64,000 nt of DNA, from NCBI GenBank assembly GCA_016218915.1, contig JACRCQ010000025.1:1-64000 (forward strand), read 5' to 3'. The stretch's first letter is position 1; each line of letters opens with the position of its first letter. The position numbers were made by a program, and so were the translations under genes. Shown in pieces: positions 1 to 9,242 of the stretch. The notes beneath the pieces were generated by a model. The model was not told the origin of the DNA. It searched no databases and saw only the letters and a list, made by a program, of their open reading frames with translations. The DNA comes from Deltaproteobacteria bacterium. Its GTDB lineage: Bacteria > Myxococcota_A > Polyangia > Polyangiales > Polyangiaceae.

Positions 1-220
1 CAGATCCGGAGGGGGTCGGCCGACAGGCCGGGGGGCGGTGAATATCCTACGCGCCGGCAGTCCAACCCGCCGCCCACGCCTCCCAGCGCCACATTCCCTC
101 ATCGAAGTCCCATACCGGTGCAAGCAGGTGTCTGCACCCAACTCTCACCACTGCGGCGCGTGCGGCCAGTCCTGCGCGCTCGGCGAGTCCTGCGTCGGCG
201 GCACCTGCGTGTGCCTATAG
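1..220 (+). CDS. C-terminal end of a cysteine-rich protein, truncated by the window edge
   Basis: The reading frame that begins at base 2 is open from the window edge to the TAG at 218-220. Its last 28 residues contain the pattern HCGACGQSC followed by CVGGTC, a short disulphide-type repeat that is common at the ends of secreted or surface proteins of myxobacteria. The upstream 45 residues look unstructured and arginine/proline rich, so only the final cysteine block is convincing. A GTG at 38 could start a 60-residue protein, but no ribosome site precedes it and the frame stays open further left, so I read this as the tail of a larger gene. The function is unknown. The next gene is convergent and ends 5 bases away. 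Confidence 0.45.
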   Translation, partial: RSGGGRPTGRGAVNILRAGSPTRRPRLPAPHSLIEVPYRCKQVSAPNSHHCGACGQSCALGESCVGGTCVCL

Positions 221-225
221 CCGGG

Positions 226-3186
226 TCAGGGAAGCGGATTGGCAGCGTCCGCCTCACCTGCCAGCCAGCAGGATGGCGGCATCGTCAGCGGCCCCAGCAG
301 AGCGCCGAACAGCTCGGCATGAGGAGCTTGCGTCTCCCACACGGTGAACTCGTTGCACGTCACCAGGGTCCGGACGTCTCCGTAGCGCCTGCCAGGAGGC
401 TGAGCGCTGAATGCCGGGTAGAACGCCCCAACCGTGGCTGCCGCATATTGTGCGTTCGGCGCATCATCGTTCGGACCGTACACCGGAATGCCCGGAATCA
501 CGCCCTTGCCCTGCTTGACAAAGGAGAGAGAGTCGAGGTGCAGCGGCTCTTCCACACGGCGGGACCCGAGCCCGGAGAAGTAGACGTAGCCGTTCGGGTT
601 GCCGCCCAGGACCCAGTCTGCGGCCAGGCTCAAGGCGTTGAAGTAGGCCTGCGTCTCGGCTGGCGTGTTGCCTCCGAGCTGGAGCATGGCCACGACCGTG
701 TCCATGTACTTGGCAGTGGTGGTGGCTCCGCCCCAGTCCGCGGGACGGTTGTTCGGCCTGGGGGTGCGGTGAGCGCGCTCGTTTGCGATCGTGTTCACCA
801 CATCGTTGGCCATGTTCTTCAGCGAGGACCTGGCAGCGCTCGCAATGCTCGAGGAAGCGCCAGCGGTCATGACATAGCCGAGGATGTAGTCGGCGACCGC
901 GCGCCCGCCTCCGGTGTAGTCACCCATGTACAGCTCTTCGCTCGCGAAGCTGCTGAAGGCGCCGTAGGGGCCCATCGCGGACCAGGCCTGCTGGAAAGCG
1001 GTGTCATACGTCGTCTCGCCGGTGAGACGGAACAGCTCGCCCGCTGCGTACAGGCGGTACGGCGTGTGCGCGCCGTTGCTCGTGGCATAGCTCCAGGCCT
1101 GCAGCGCGCGTGTTTTCAGCGTTTGTGCGCGGCTCGCGTTGAACGGCGCCACCAGTCTGGAGGCTTGTGCGAACAGGCCGCATGCCCGCGCCGTCACGTC
1201 CGCATTGCGCGCCAGGGTCCAGTAGTCCAGCGGATCGGTGTTGGCATGGTAGAATCCCCAGGGGTGGCGCCATGACTGCGCGCCCTGGCGCACGCCACCG
1301 TCCGATTCCTGCAGCTGCTCCCAGCCGGATACGCCCCACAGCGCTTCATCGAGGATGTCAGGGATCCCGTTGCCGCTCTCCGGAATGCTCTGCTGGCTGT
1401 CCGCGAAGGACGACGGGTGAAGCTCGTAGGCGCGCATCAGCAATTCTGGGACCACGGTGTGCATCGGCCGCTGGTCGAAGTCGCCTGCGTCGTGGTACCC
1501 GCCGATCAGGGTCCTGGCCCCTGTCTTGGGTTGGTTCTCGGTGTAGTAAGCCTCGGGATCCGAGATTTCTCCGGTGAAGATGTTCTGGTGGTCCGCTGGG
1601 CGCGCCCAGTTGCTGTGCGTGGGGTCGAGATTCGCTCCCCAGCGGTTGTGGAACAGCCCACGCGATACCACGAAGAAGACCTTGAGCGCTGCCCTCTCGC
1701 TGACCGCAGTGGGCCAGGACACGCCGACGCCGGGGATTCGCACCCTGTACTTGGCAGTCTCATTGGCCGGAACGGTGGCCAGGTCGATCTGGCGCACTTC
1801 GCCGCCTGCATCCATGTCGGACGCAGCACGCTGGGTGATCGGCAGGCTGCCCACCACGACCGTGCGCGGCAGGCTCGCATCAGCGGACTCCGCGAGCACC
1901 TCGGCAGACGTCGGGAAGCCCGAGAACGGCAGATACCCGCCGTCGCCCAGCCAGCCCGAGACGTAGGCCCAGCGCTGGGTCGCGCGTGGATTGTATCCCA
2001 CCTGGTTGAGCTGGATCACAGGAGTCTCCAGGTAGCGATCGCTGTAGGGAATGGAGAAGTCCAGCCCGTTCGGACCTTGCACGTGCAGGATGTCGTGGGA
2101 GCCGAGCGTTTCGCCGAGCTGAAGGTAGATGCGGTGGTCGACGTCGAGCACTGTGTCGCTATAGGGCAGTCCGTATCCGACCTGGTATTGCGGTGCGCCG
2201 ACCGGGATGCTGTGACGCTTGACGCCTGTCACGGCCAGGGCCGCCCCATTTGCGCGATGAACCGTCCACGCGCCAGACTGCCAGCCGCCGGCGTTTCCAT
2301 TGGCGAGCACGATCTGCAGCGCCTTTGGCCCGTAGGCGTGGACTTCGCGGACAGCGCTGTCCAGGGTGGTGCGAGGCCCGCCCACAGTGCGCGCATGGAT
2401 GTCCTGCTGCTTCGTGGTTCCCTGCACGTCGCGCTCGACCCGCACGAAAACGTCGGTCGCCGCGGAAAGGCTCGTCAGCTGGTAGCTCGCGGTCGGATCC
2501 GAAAGCGTTGCGACCAGGGTCTGGTCCGGCATGGCACCGCCGGGAACTGAAGCCGGCTCCGATGCGAGGTAGACACGCGTCGAGGTCGCTGGAATCGAGG
2601 TATCCCAGGCAACGGTCACTGTAGTGGAGGTCGTCGTGGTGACCGACAGCCCGAGAGGTCCGCCCGAAGCACCGGCGCTTCCGCCAGTACCTGCTGTACC
2701 TCCCGTGCCTGGCGAGCCGCCGGCCCCAGCCTGCGGGCTTCCGCCGGAGCCACCGGGATCGGTACCTGCTGTGCCGCCACTGCCGCCGGGATCTGCGCCG
2801 CCGCTTCCGCCAGGGCTCGTGCCGCCACTGCCGCCGGGATCTGCGCCGCCGCTTCCGCCAGGGCTCGTGCCGCCACTTCCCGCCGCGCTACCACCCATAC
2901 CGCCAGCGCTCGCACCTGCAGTGCCGGATGTGCCACCGTCGACACCTCCGGCACCAGCAGCGCCGCCTGATCCGCCGCCCTTGTGGGTGCCACCGGCGCC
3001 TGCGGCCCCGCCTTTGCCGTGCCACTTGCCTGGGCGACGGGCAAAGCCGCCATATCCATGGCTCCTGTCGACGCTCTGCAGGCTCGGGTCGTCTGCATTC
3101 GACGCGGCGCCGGACGAATCGCTTCCGCTGCCGCACCCGATCAGGATCACGCCGAACAGCGCACTGCCAAGCTTCCAGTGTCTCAT
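226..3186 (-). CDS. GH9 family cellulase (endo-beta-1,4-glucanase), surface lipoprotein
   Basis: About 986 residues. The chosen ATG (3184-3186) follows an AGAGAAG-like ribosome site and gives a lipoprotein signal ending ILIGC (Cys18); the longer frame to 3246 would spoil the signal. A Gly/Ser-rich linker (about 45-175) holds near-perfect 48-bp repeats encoding GGSGGADP-type units. Next come an Fn3-like domain (about 178-265), another beta region, a CelD-type Ig-like domain starting at IQLNQVGY (about 390), and a GH9 catalytic domain (about 495-985). Key catalytic motifs are present: GGYHDAGDFD (about 565, the Asp pair) and CNEFTVWET (about 947, the general acid Glu). GH9 enzymes cleave beta-1,4-glucans by inversion. 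The enzyme is probably anchored in the outer membrane facing out, consistent with polysaccharide feeding. Function of the family is well established; exact substrate is inferred. Confidence 0.9.
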   Translation of the reverse strand: MRHWKLGSALFGVILIGCGSGSDSSGAASNADDPSLQSVDRSHGYGGFARRPGKWHGKGGAAGAGGTHKGGGSGGAAGAGGVDGGTSGTAGASAGGMGGSAAGSGGTSPGGSGGADPGGSGGTSPGGSGGADPGGSGGTAGTDPGGSGGSPQAGAGGSPGTGGTAGTGGSAGASGGPLGLSVTTTTSTTVTVAWDTSIPATSTRVYLASEPASVPGGAMPDQTLVATLSDPTASYQLTSLSAATDVFVRVERDVQGTTKQQDIHARTVGGPRTTLDSAVREVHAYGPKALQIVLANGNAGGWQSGAWTVHRANGAALAVTGVKRHSIPVGAPQYQVGYGLPYSDTVLDVDHRIYLQLGETLGSHDILHVQGPNGLDFSIPYSDRYLETPVIQLNQVGYNPRATQRWAYVSGWLGDGGYLPFSGFPTSAEVLAESADASLPRTVVVGSLPITQRAASDMDAGGEVRQIDLATVPANETAKYRVRIPGVGVSWPTAVSERAALKVFFVVSRGLFHNRWGANLDPTHSNWARPADHQNIFTGEISDPEAYYTENQPKTGARTLIGGYHDAGDFDQRPMHTVVPELLMRAYELHPSSFADSQQSIPESGNGIPDILDEALWGVSGWEQLQESDGGVRQGAQSWRHPWGFYHANTDPLDYWTLARNADVTARACGLFAQASRLVAPFNASRAQTLKTRALQAWSYATSNGAHTPYRLYAAGELFRLTGETTYDTAFQQAWSAMGPYGAFSSFASEELYMGDYTGGGRAVADYILGYVMTAGASSSIASAARSSLKNMANDVVNTIANERAHRTPRPNNRPADWGGATTTAKYMDTVVAMLQLGGNTPAETQAYFNALSLAADWVLGGNPNGYVYFSGLGSRRVEEPLHLDSLSFVKQGKGVIPGIPVYGPNDDAPNAQYAAATVGAFYPAFSAQPPGRRYGDVRTLVTCNEFTVWETQAPHAELFGALLGPLTMPPSCWLAGEADAANPLP

Positions 3187-3281
3187 CAGGCTTCTCTGCT
3201 TCCACCCCCCCACGAACATTGGGATGGTTGCCGCTGCCAGGCGCATTCACTGGCGGCCCTAAGGGAAGTCCTGATCCACCC

Positions 3282-3307
3282 TTGACCGGGACTCGTGCGC
3301 CGGTCAA
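3282..3307. promoter_or_regulatory. Inverted repeat, candidate operator upstream of GH9 gene
   Basis: TTGACCGG (3282-3289) and CCGGTCAA (3300-3307) form a perfect 8-bp inverted repeat separated by 10 bases. It lies 96 bp upstream of the GH9 start codon and about 390 bp upstream of the acyl ligase. The size and spacing suit a dimeric repressor or activator site. It could also be an RNA hairpin. No regulator is encoded next to it. Confidence 0.35.
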
Positions 3308-3413
3308 CGACAATCCGGTATACAATCGTATTTCAGTGCGTGCCTCTACTAGGATGTAGTCAATCGCATTACGGAATGGCTCTATGTGTTATTGCAGTCT
3401 CGTCCTGCGACCA

Positions 3414-3425
3414 TGCAATGTTGCA
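3414..3425. promoter_or_regulatory. Short palindrome TGCAA-N2-TTGCA
   Basis: A 12-bp inverted repeat with two central bases, in the divergent gap and about 270 bp upstream of the acyl ligase. It may be a regulator site, but a repeat of this length can arise by chance. Confidence 0.2.
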
Positions 3426-3691
3426 CTGCCTGATCGAGATGCGTGGCCGTGGGCCGGGCGTGGGGAATCCGACGCCCCGGGCGGGCTTGACATCGCAGCT
3501 GATTTCGCCACGTTGTTCCATGAGCGGGCGCAGGCAAGCCCGAGAGCGTCTCGAGGGAGGAGTGTCAGGGATGTCGGTAGAGCCAACGTTCGGACGTAAT
3601 CTGTCCTGCAACCAGGGAATGCCCGACGAAGGTCGCCTCGCCGCTCATGGCTGCGTTTGCGGCGACCCAGCTCCAAAGGAATCCTGCCGCC

Positions 3692-5245
3692 ATGCGCATT
3701 GAACGCTTTCTTCTCGACAGCGAGCGTCTCCATCCGCGCAAGACCGCCCTGATCGTCGGCGACCTGCGCCTCTCCTATTCCGCCCTGGCAGGGATGGCAC
3801 GCCTGCTCGATCGCCGTCTCCGAATGCTCGGAGTCCAACGCGCAGACCGCGTCGTCATCTTCCTCGACAGCAGCGCAGAAGCCGTGGCGTCGATCTTCGC
3901 TACTGCAATGGCCGGCGCCGTCTTCTGCATCGTCCACCCGAGCACCAAAGCCGACAAGCTCGCATTCATCCTGTCGGACTGCTCCGCCAAAGCGATCATC
4001 ACCCAGCGAAGCCTGTCTGCGGTCGCGCGAGACGCTTGCGCCCGTGCCCCGTCCGTCGTGGCTCGGATTGAGGTGGATAGCGATACTCCCGACCTTGTCC
4101 TGCCCGATGTTCGGACGTATTCCGCGGGTGGGGTCGAGTCCGGTGCAGGCATCGACGTCGATCTCGCCATGATCATCTACACGTCAGGCTCCACCGGATT
4201 CCCCAAGGGCGTCATGATGACGCACCGGAACGTCGACGCAGCATCTGCTTCCATCATCGAGTACCTGGAGAACACCGCGGACGACGTCATCCTCAACGTT
4301 CTTCCCCTGTCCTTCGACTACGGCCTGTACCAGGTGCTGATGGGGTTGCGGGTCGGAGCCACGGTCATTCTCGAGCCGTCGTTCGCCTTCCCGTACCTGA
4401 TCCTGCAAAAGCTGCGCGACGAGCGCGTGACCGGATTCCCTATCGTTCCGACCATGGTCGCCATCCTGCTGCGCATGCGCGGCTGGAAGCCCGGCAGCCT
4501 GCCGGCGCTCCGGTACATCACCAACACCGCCGCAGCGCTTCCTCCAGCCCATATCGCGCGATTGCAGGCGCTTTGCCCCACGACCCGCATCTTCTCCATG
4601 TACGGCCTGACCGAGTGCAAGCGCTGCACCTATCTGCCGCCGGAAGCGCTTGCCCGTCACCCGGACTCCGTGGGCATCGCCATTCCGAATACCGAGGTCT
4701 ACGTCGTGGACGACCAGGGACAAAGGGTCGGCCCAGGGGTCGTGGGCGAGCTCGTCGTGCGCGGTCCCCATGTCATGCAGGGTTATTGGGGAAGACCCGA
4801 CGAAACCGCTCGCAAGCTCCGTCCTGGACCCCACCCCTGGGAGCGTGTGCTGTACACCGGGGATCTGTTCAAGACAGACGAGCAAGGCTTTCTGTACTTC
4901 GTGGGACGCACCGATGACATCCTCAAGACCCGCGGGGAAAAGGTCAGCCCCAAGGAGATCGAGAACGTCTTGTATGCCCTCGACGGCGTGAAGGAAGCCG
5001 CGGTCGTCGGCGTTCCCGACCCGCTGCTCGGGACCGCCCTGCGGGCCGTGCTCGTGCTCGATTCCGCATCCAGCCTCTCCGCAGCCGACGTAGTCGCGCA
5101 CTGCTCCGCCCGCCTCGAGGACTTCATGGTCCCCAAGCAGATCGAGTTCCGCTCCTCGCTGCCCAAGACGGATAGCGGAAAGATCATGCGAAGCGCATTG
5201 CAGGCAGAAGCCCTGGCTGGCCATGCCGCGTCCGGCGCGGCGTGA
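3692..5245 (+). CDS. Acyl-AMP ligase / acyl-CoA synthetase of the ANL superfamily
   Basis: 517 residues from the ATG at 3692, which has AAAGGA 11 bases upstream; a start at 3647 is less likely. The enzyme should activate a carboxylic acid with ATP and pass it to CoA or a carrier protein. Visible motifs, in order: the P-loop YTSGSTGFPKG (about 162-172), the adenine-binding SMYGLTECKR (about 301-310), the YTGDLF hinge-side motif (about 388), GRTDDILKTRGEKVSP (about 405-420), and the catalytic lysine in LPKTDSGK (about 490). Length is normal for the family. The substrate cannot be read from sequence. It ends 2 bp from the convergent crtI stop, so it may supply an acyl group for carotenoid esters, but that is inference from position only; it might equally serve lipid metabolism. 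Confidence 0.85.
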   Translation: MRIERFLLDSERLHPRKTALIVGDLRLSYSALAGMARLLDRRLRMLGVQRADRVVIFLDSSAEAVASIFATAMAGAVFCIVHPSTKADKLAFILSDCSAKAIITQRSLSAVARDACARAPSVVARIEVDSDTPDLVLPDVRTYSAGGVESGAGIDVDLAMIIYTSGSTGFPKGVMMTHRNVDAASASIIEYLENTADDVILNVLPLSFDYGLYQVLMGLRVGATVILEPSFAFPYLILQKLRDERVTGFPIVPTMVAILLRMRGWKPGSLPALRYITNTAAALPPAHIARLQALCPTTRIFSMYGLTECKRCTYLPPEALARHPDSVGIAIPNTEVYVVDDQGQRVGPGVVGELVVRGPHVMQGYWGRPDETARKLRPGPHPWERVLYTGDLFKTDEQGFLYFVGRTDDILKTRGEKVSPKEIENVLYALDGVKEAAVVGVPDPLLGTALRAVLVLDSASSLSAADVVAHCSARLEDFMVPKQIEFRSSLPKTDSGKIMRSALQAEALAGHAASGAA

Positions 5246-5247
5246 CC

Positions 5248-6783
5248 TCAGGCAGCGTCGCAGGCGGCGATCCGCTCGCTCGGGACGGGGAGGTCCAGGT
5301 CCTCGAGGATCAGGCGCACCGTGGCCTTGGCGGAGTTGATGACCCCTGGGACGCCCGCGCCGGGGTGGGTTCCTGCCCCTGCGATGTACAGCTGCGGGAT
5401 CCGGGGGTCGCGGTTGTGCGGTCGGAACCAGGCGCTCTGGGTGAGCAGCGGTGCGACCGAGAAGGCCGCGCCTTGCCAGGCGCCCAGCCGTTGGCGGAAG
5501 TCCTCTGGAGTCATGGTCCGCTGGACCACGATGTGATCGCGCAGGCCGGGAAGATGCGGGTCGAGCGCGTCGATCAGCTTGTCGGCATAGACCGGTCCCA
5601 GGCGCTCCCAGTCCACGTTCGCCTTGCCCAGGTGCGGCACCGGGCTGAGCACATAGAACGTGGAGCACCCCGCAGGCGCGAGCGACGGGTCTGTGACCGA
5701 AGGCGCATGCAGGTACAGGCTGAAGTCGTCGGGCACCTTCGATCCATGGAAGATGTCATGGAGCAATGCCTCGTAGCGATCGCCGAACAGGATGGAATGG
5801 TGCGCCACATCCGGCCAGGTCCGGTCTGTGCCGAAGTACAGCACGAACAGCGACATCGACCACTCCATGCGCTCGAGCTTCTTGCGCATGGTCTGGCCAC
5901 GCGGATCGTGCCCCAGGAGCTTTGCGTAGGTGTGGTGCAGGTCTGCATTGCTCACCACCACGTCGAACAGGTCCGCGTCTCCCTTGGACGTCGTGATCTG
6001 CGCCTCGCTGTCCGGGTCCGAGCCGACGTCGATTCGCTCCACCGGAGTCGACAGCCGAAGGTCGCCTCCCAGACGCTCGTACAGGCCCGTGAGCGCTCGC
6101 ACCAGCGCTCCGGTTCCGCCGCGCGCGAACCACACCCCGAACTTGCGCTCCAGATAGTGGATCATCGTGTAGATCGAGCTGGTCTCAAAGGGATTGCCGC
6201 CGATCAGCAGCGTGTGGAAGCTCAGCGCCTGCCGAAGGCGGTCGTCTTCGACGAATCGCGCGACGGTCGAGTACACGGATCGATCCGATCGCAGACCCGC
6301 CATGGTCGGAGCGACGCGAAGCATGTCCCAGAGCTTCAGGAAAGCCGCTGAGGCCAGCCCTTCGTAGCCAGCTTCGTAGTTCCTGCGGCTGTACTCGTAG
6401 AATCGCAGATAGCCTTCCGCATCCTTTGGATTGCGTTTGCGGATCTGCTCGAGCAGCACCGACGTGTCGCCGTCGTAGTCGAACCGATCTCCGTCGTTCC
6501 AGAGCAGGCGATAGAAGGGGTGGATCGGAATCAGCTCGACATGGTCGGACATGCGCTCGCCCGCGAGCGAGAACAGCTCCTCGATGCTCTCCGGCACGGT
6601 GAGCACCGTGGGGCCTGCATCAAAGGTGAAGCCCTTGTCCTCGAAGACGTAGGCCCGGCCGCCGGCCTTGTCGGCCGCCTCGTACAGCACGGTCTGCACG
6701 CCTGCAGCCTGCAGCCGGATGGCTGCCGCAAGCCCGCCAAAGCCCGCTCCGACGATGGCTGCCCTGGGAATCGAATCACTCAT
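5248..6783 (-). CDS. crtI: Phytoene desaturase, CrtI type
   Basis: 511 residues. The ATG at 6781-6783 follows GGAG at good spacing; the in-frame TTG further up is rejected. The protein opens with the FAD-binding GAGFGGLAAAIRLQAAG (about 11-27) and ends with the CrtI signature GAGTHPGAGVPGVINSAKAT (about 480). CrtI enzymes insert conjugated double bases into phytoene, giving lycopene or a related product, at the membrane with FAD. It lies 39 bp downstream of crtY on the same strand and is probably co-transcribed. Only one CrtI-like gene is present in the window, and with CrtY beside it a full phytoene-to-lycopene desaturase is the likely role; related paralogues (CrtN, CrtD) are possible but fit the context less well. 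Confidence 0.92.
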   Translation of the reverse strand: MSDSIPRAAIVGAGFGGLAAAIRLQAAGVQTVLYEAADKAGGRAYVFEDKGFTFDAGPTVLTVPESIEELFSLAGERMSDHVELIPIHPFYRLLWNDGDRFDYDGDTSVLLEQIRKRNPKDAEGYLRFYEYSRRNYEAGYEGLASAAFLKLWDMLRVAPTMAGLRSDRSVYSTVARFVEDDRLRQALSFHTLLIGGNPFETSSIYTMIHYLERKFGVWFARGGTGALVRALTGLYERLGGDLRLSTPVERIDVGSDPDSEAQITTSKGDADLFDVVVSNADLHHTYAKLLGHDPRGQTMRKKLERMEWSMSLFVLYFGTDRTWPDVAHHSILFGDRYEALLHDIFHGSKVPDDFSLYLHAPSVTDPSLAPAGCSTFYVLSPVPHLGKANVDWERLGPVYADKLIDALDPHLPGLRDHIVVQRTMTPEDFRQRLGAWQGAAFSVAPLLTQSAWFRPHNRDPRIPQLYIAGAGTHPGAGVPGVINSAKATVRLILEDLDLPVPSERIAACDAA

Positions 6784-6822
6784 CACTTGCTCCAATACAG
6801 GCGCACTCCGCGCGCCCTTTCA

Positions 6823-7974
6823 TCAGATTTCGTGCGCCTGCTCGAACAGCCTGCGCAGCCTCAAGCCTTGCGGAGGACGTCCGCTCAGGATGCGCGCTCG
6901 ATCCCCGAGCGTCGTTCGCATCGCGTAGAATCGAAGGATCGTGTCCTCGGGAAGGGTGTGGAAGCGCGCGAACAGCTTCCAGCGCTCCCGCGGCTCCACC
7001 AGATTGAACAGCATCCAGTTCAGCACGTGAAAGAACCGCGCCTGGCTCCGCTGACGGCTCCACAATCGATCCAGCTCCGCGCCGAACACACTTGCAGGCT
7101 CGCAACCCGACACGTGCAATGCGAGCCGTACCGCCAGCGGCAGGGAATAGCCTGTAGCCGGGTGGAACCACCCCGCAGCGTAACCAGCAGGCAATGGGCT
7201 CGACAGCGGCGCCTCGGACGGCGCACCTGCCTGCCAAGGCATGGGAAGCACGCCGTGCTCCTCGCGCACGATCCGCTCCACAGCCCATCCCTTGCCTTGG
7301 ATGTACGCCAGGGCGGATTGACGGACCGCGTCCCGGTCCAGCCGCGGCGTGTCCGAGAATCGCGTGTCCTCCACCAGGCAGCGCGTGTCCGAAAGCGGCA
7401 GCAGGTACACGAACCGATAGCCGTCCTCCTGGGCCACGGTCGCATCCATGATCACCGGCTGCAGCACGCCGTGCGGCGCTCGGGTCTCCACCTCCACGCC
7501 CACGAACTTCTGGTACCCGGCGCTGGCCTTGCTGCCCACGGTCGGTCCCCGGGCATCCACCACCAGCTCACCGCGAATCACGCTCCCATCCTCGAGGGTG
7601 ACCGAATGCGCATCGACCCGGGCCGCGCTTGCACCGAGACGGATCTCCGATTGCCCTGAAGCTGCGAATGCCTGGCGGACGACCCGGTCGAGCCGCTCCG
7701 ACGTGATCGCGCTGTAGGGCTGGCTCCAGCCCCGCTCCAGGTTCGGAAACCGGACCTGGAAGCCGGACCATCGATGGGCCACAAGGGGCCGCATCCACGC
7801 CATCGCCTCGGCTGGCACGTCCCCCGCGTGGAAGCACCAGGTGTGGTTTCCCCCGAGATTCGCCTCGCGCTCCAGGAGCAATACCCGAGCTCCTGGGCGC
7901 CGTTGCAGGATCGCGAGCGACAGGATTGCGTTGTGCAACCCTCCGCCGACCAGGATGTACTCGTAGGGGGGCAT
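6823..7974 (-). CDS. crtY: Lycopene beta-cyclase, CrtY type
   Basis: 383 residues, the usual CrtY length. Features: a Rossmann start YILVGGGLHNAILSLAI, then GGNHTWCFH (about 41-49), LLPLSDTRCLVEDTRFSD in the middle, and the near-diagnostic GWFHPATGYSLPLAV (about 275). CrtY closes the psi ends of lycopene to beta-ionone rings, giving beta-carotene. The ATG at 7972-7974 is the only sensible start; the sequence before it shows no strong ribosome site. The gene is divergent from crtB, with 143 bp between start codons, and heads a crtY-crtI pair. A cyclase of this type means the final carotenoid is cyclic on at least one end. Confidence 0.92.
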   Translation of the reverse strand: MPPYEYILVGGGLHNAILSLAILQRRPGARVLLLEREANLGGNHTWCFHAGDVPAEAMAWMRPLVAHRWSGFQVRFPNLERGWSQPYSAITSERLDRVVRQAFAASGQSEIRLGASAARVDAHSVTLEDGSVIRGELVVDARGPTVGSKASAGYQKFVGVEVETRAPHGVLQPVIMDATVAQEDGYRFVYLLPLSDTRCLVEDTRFSDTPRLDRDAVRQSALAYIQGKGWAVERIVREEHGVLPMPWQAGAPSEAPLSSPLPAGYAAGWFHPATGYSLPLAVRLALHVSGCEPASVFGAELDRLWSRQRSQARFFHVLNWMLFNLVEPRERWKLFARFHTLPEDTILRFYAMRTTLGDRARILSGRPPQGLRLRRLFEQAHEI

Positions 7975-7996
7975 GGGCTCTTCTAGATGGTGATGC

Positions 7997-8010
7997 CCGG
8001 TCGGGACCGG
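7997..8010. promoter_or_regulatory. Palindrome between crtY and crtB
   Basis: CCGGTC-GG-GACCGG is a perfect 6-bp inverted repeat with a two-base centre, lying 23 bp upstream of the crtY start in the 143-bp divergent control region. A site here could control both arms of the carotenoid cluster. It shares the CCGGTC/GACCGG core with the inverted repeat at 3282-3307. No adjacent regulator such as a MerR-type CarA/CarH gene is present in the window. Confidence 0.3.
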
Positions 8011-8117
8011 TAGTGGCTCGACCCCACAATCCGTTCAAGACACACTTGCGGGCCGGCCCATGCCTGCTCCATGGGACAGCCACGGTGGTCGTGGACCTTT
8101 CCACCGCGGAGCGTCTG

Positions 8118-9242
8118 ATGCCGCTGCAGAATCACGTCGCGCAGAGCGACGAGTGGGCGCCGGGAAATCCGGTGGCTGCCAGTGCGAGCGATGAAGTCTC
8201 GGCTGTGGTCGAGATTGCCCGGGTGCTGGCTCCTCACGAGCCGCGCCCCCAGGCCGATTTCCAGCTGCGCCCTGCGGATCTGGAGCACTGCGCCCGTCTG
8301 CTTCGCGAAGGCTCCCGTAGCTTCCACGCGGCGTCGCTGCTGCTGCCCGAGCGCGTGCTTCGCCCTTCCACGGTGCTCTACGCGTTCTGCCGGGTGGCGG
8401 ACGACCTCATCGACGAGCAGCCTGAGCCGCAGGAGGGTGTGGAAGCTCTGCGACGGCGGCTGGACGCGATATATGCGGGGGAGCCCGATGACGATCCTGT
8501 GGACCGGGCGCTGAGCGCAGTGGTGCTCGCCTGGAGGATTCCTCGCGCCGTGCCCGATGCGCTGGTGGAGGGATTCTCCTGGGACGCGCAGAGGCGAAGG
8601 TACGACACGCTTGCCGAGTTGCTGGGCTATTGCGCGCGGGTGGCTTCGACCGTGGGGGTGATGATGACTCTGGTCATGCGCGAGCGCAGACCTGAGGTGA
8701 TCGCCCGGGCGTGCGATCTCGGTCTTGCCATGCAACTGACCAACATCGCGCGGGACGTGGGGGAGGACGCGCGGGCAGGGCGCCTGTATCTCCCTGCGCA
8801 ATGGCTGCTGGAGGAAGGGATGGATCCTGACGCCTTCCTGTGCGATCCCCGCTTCGAGCCGGCGCTGGGCCGGGTCGTGCGCAGGCTCCTCGATGCAGCC
8901 GACGCCCTGTACGAGAAGTCCGAGGCGGGCATTCGCATGCTTCCGCGCGACTGCCGCATAGGCATCCAGGCCGCACGGCTCGTCTACGCTGATATCGGGC
9001 GATCCATCCGTCGAAATGGCTTTGACTCGGTCGCCCATCGTGCCGTCGTGCCCACCTGGCGCAAAGTCTTCCTCGTGTTGCGCTCGCTCACGTATGCGCT
9101 CTCGCGCACTGCGCCCGCAGCCGAGGTCTCTTCCGTGCTCGCACGCCCGGCTTCCGGCGTGCGCGCGTGGGCGCCAGAGGCGCACTTCCTGCTCGAAGCC
9201 CTGGAAGACACGTTCCCCTCGCCCGAAAGACTCAGCCCATGA
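8118..9242 (+). CDS. crtB: Phytoene synthase (squalene/phytoene synthase family)
   Basis: 374 residues from the ATG at 8118, preceded by GGAG six bases away; an upstream frame to 7926 overlaps crtY and is rejected. The enzyme joins two geranylgeranyl diphosphates head to head to make phytoene. Both aspartate-rich motifs are visible: FCRVADDLIDE (about 92-102) and NIARDVGEDARAGRLYLP (about 211-228). About 50 extra N-terminal residues, Ala/Pro/Glu-rich, precede the family fold, and the tail also extends slightly. The stop overlaps the crtE start (ATGA), indicating translational coupling with the enzyme that makes its substrate. Confidence 0.92.
   Translation: MPLQNHVAQSDEWAPGNPVAASASDEVSAVVEIARVLAPHEPRPQADFQLRPADLEHCARLLREGSRSFHAASLLLPERVLRPSTVLYAFCRVADDLIDEQPEPQEGVEALRRRLDAIYAGEPDDDPVDRALSAVVLAWRIPRAVPDALVEGFSWDAQRRRYDTLAELLGYCARVASTVGVMMTLVMRERRPEVIARACDLGLAMQLTNIARDVGEDARAGRLYLPAQWLLEEGMDPDAFLCDPRFEPALGRVVRRLLDAADALYEKSEAGIRMLPRDCRIGIQAARLVYADIGRSIRRNGFDSVAHRAVVPTWRKVFLVLRSLTYALSRTAPAAEVSSVLARPASGVRAWAPEAHFLLEALEDTFPSPERLSP

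Larger units (their letters stand above)
3187..3691. other. 505-bp divergent intergenic region between GH9 and acyl ligase genes
   Basis: This gap separates two divergently transcribed genes and must hold both promoters. I see two inverted repeats (listed separately) and an AT-richer patch around 3311-3335 containing TATACAAT. A perfect TTGACA stands at 3487-3492 on the plus strand but has no good -10 partner at normal spacing. The short open frames here lack ribosome sites and coding character, so I do not call genes. Confidence 0.5.

Noticed and set aside
2700..2900. Regular 48-bp repeats looking like a CRISPR or minisatellite array
   Set aside because: They are in frame and encode the Gly/Ser/Pro-rich linker of the GH9 lipoprotein; there are no unique spacers.
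3295..3702. A 135-codon plus-strand frame upstream of the acyl ligase
   Set aside because: No ribosome site, Cys/His/Arg-rich composition and overlap with the true start of the ligase.
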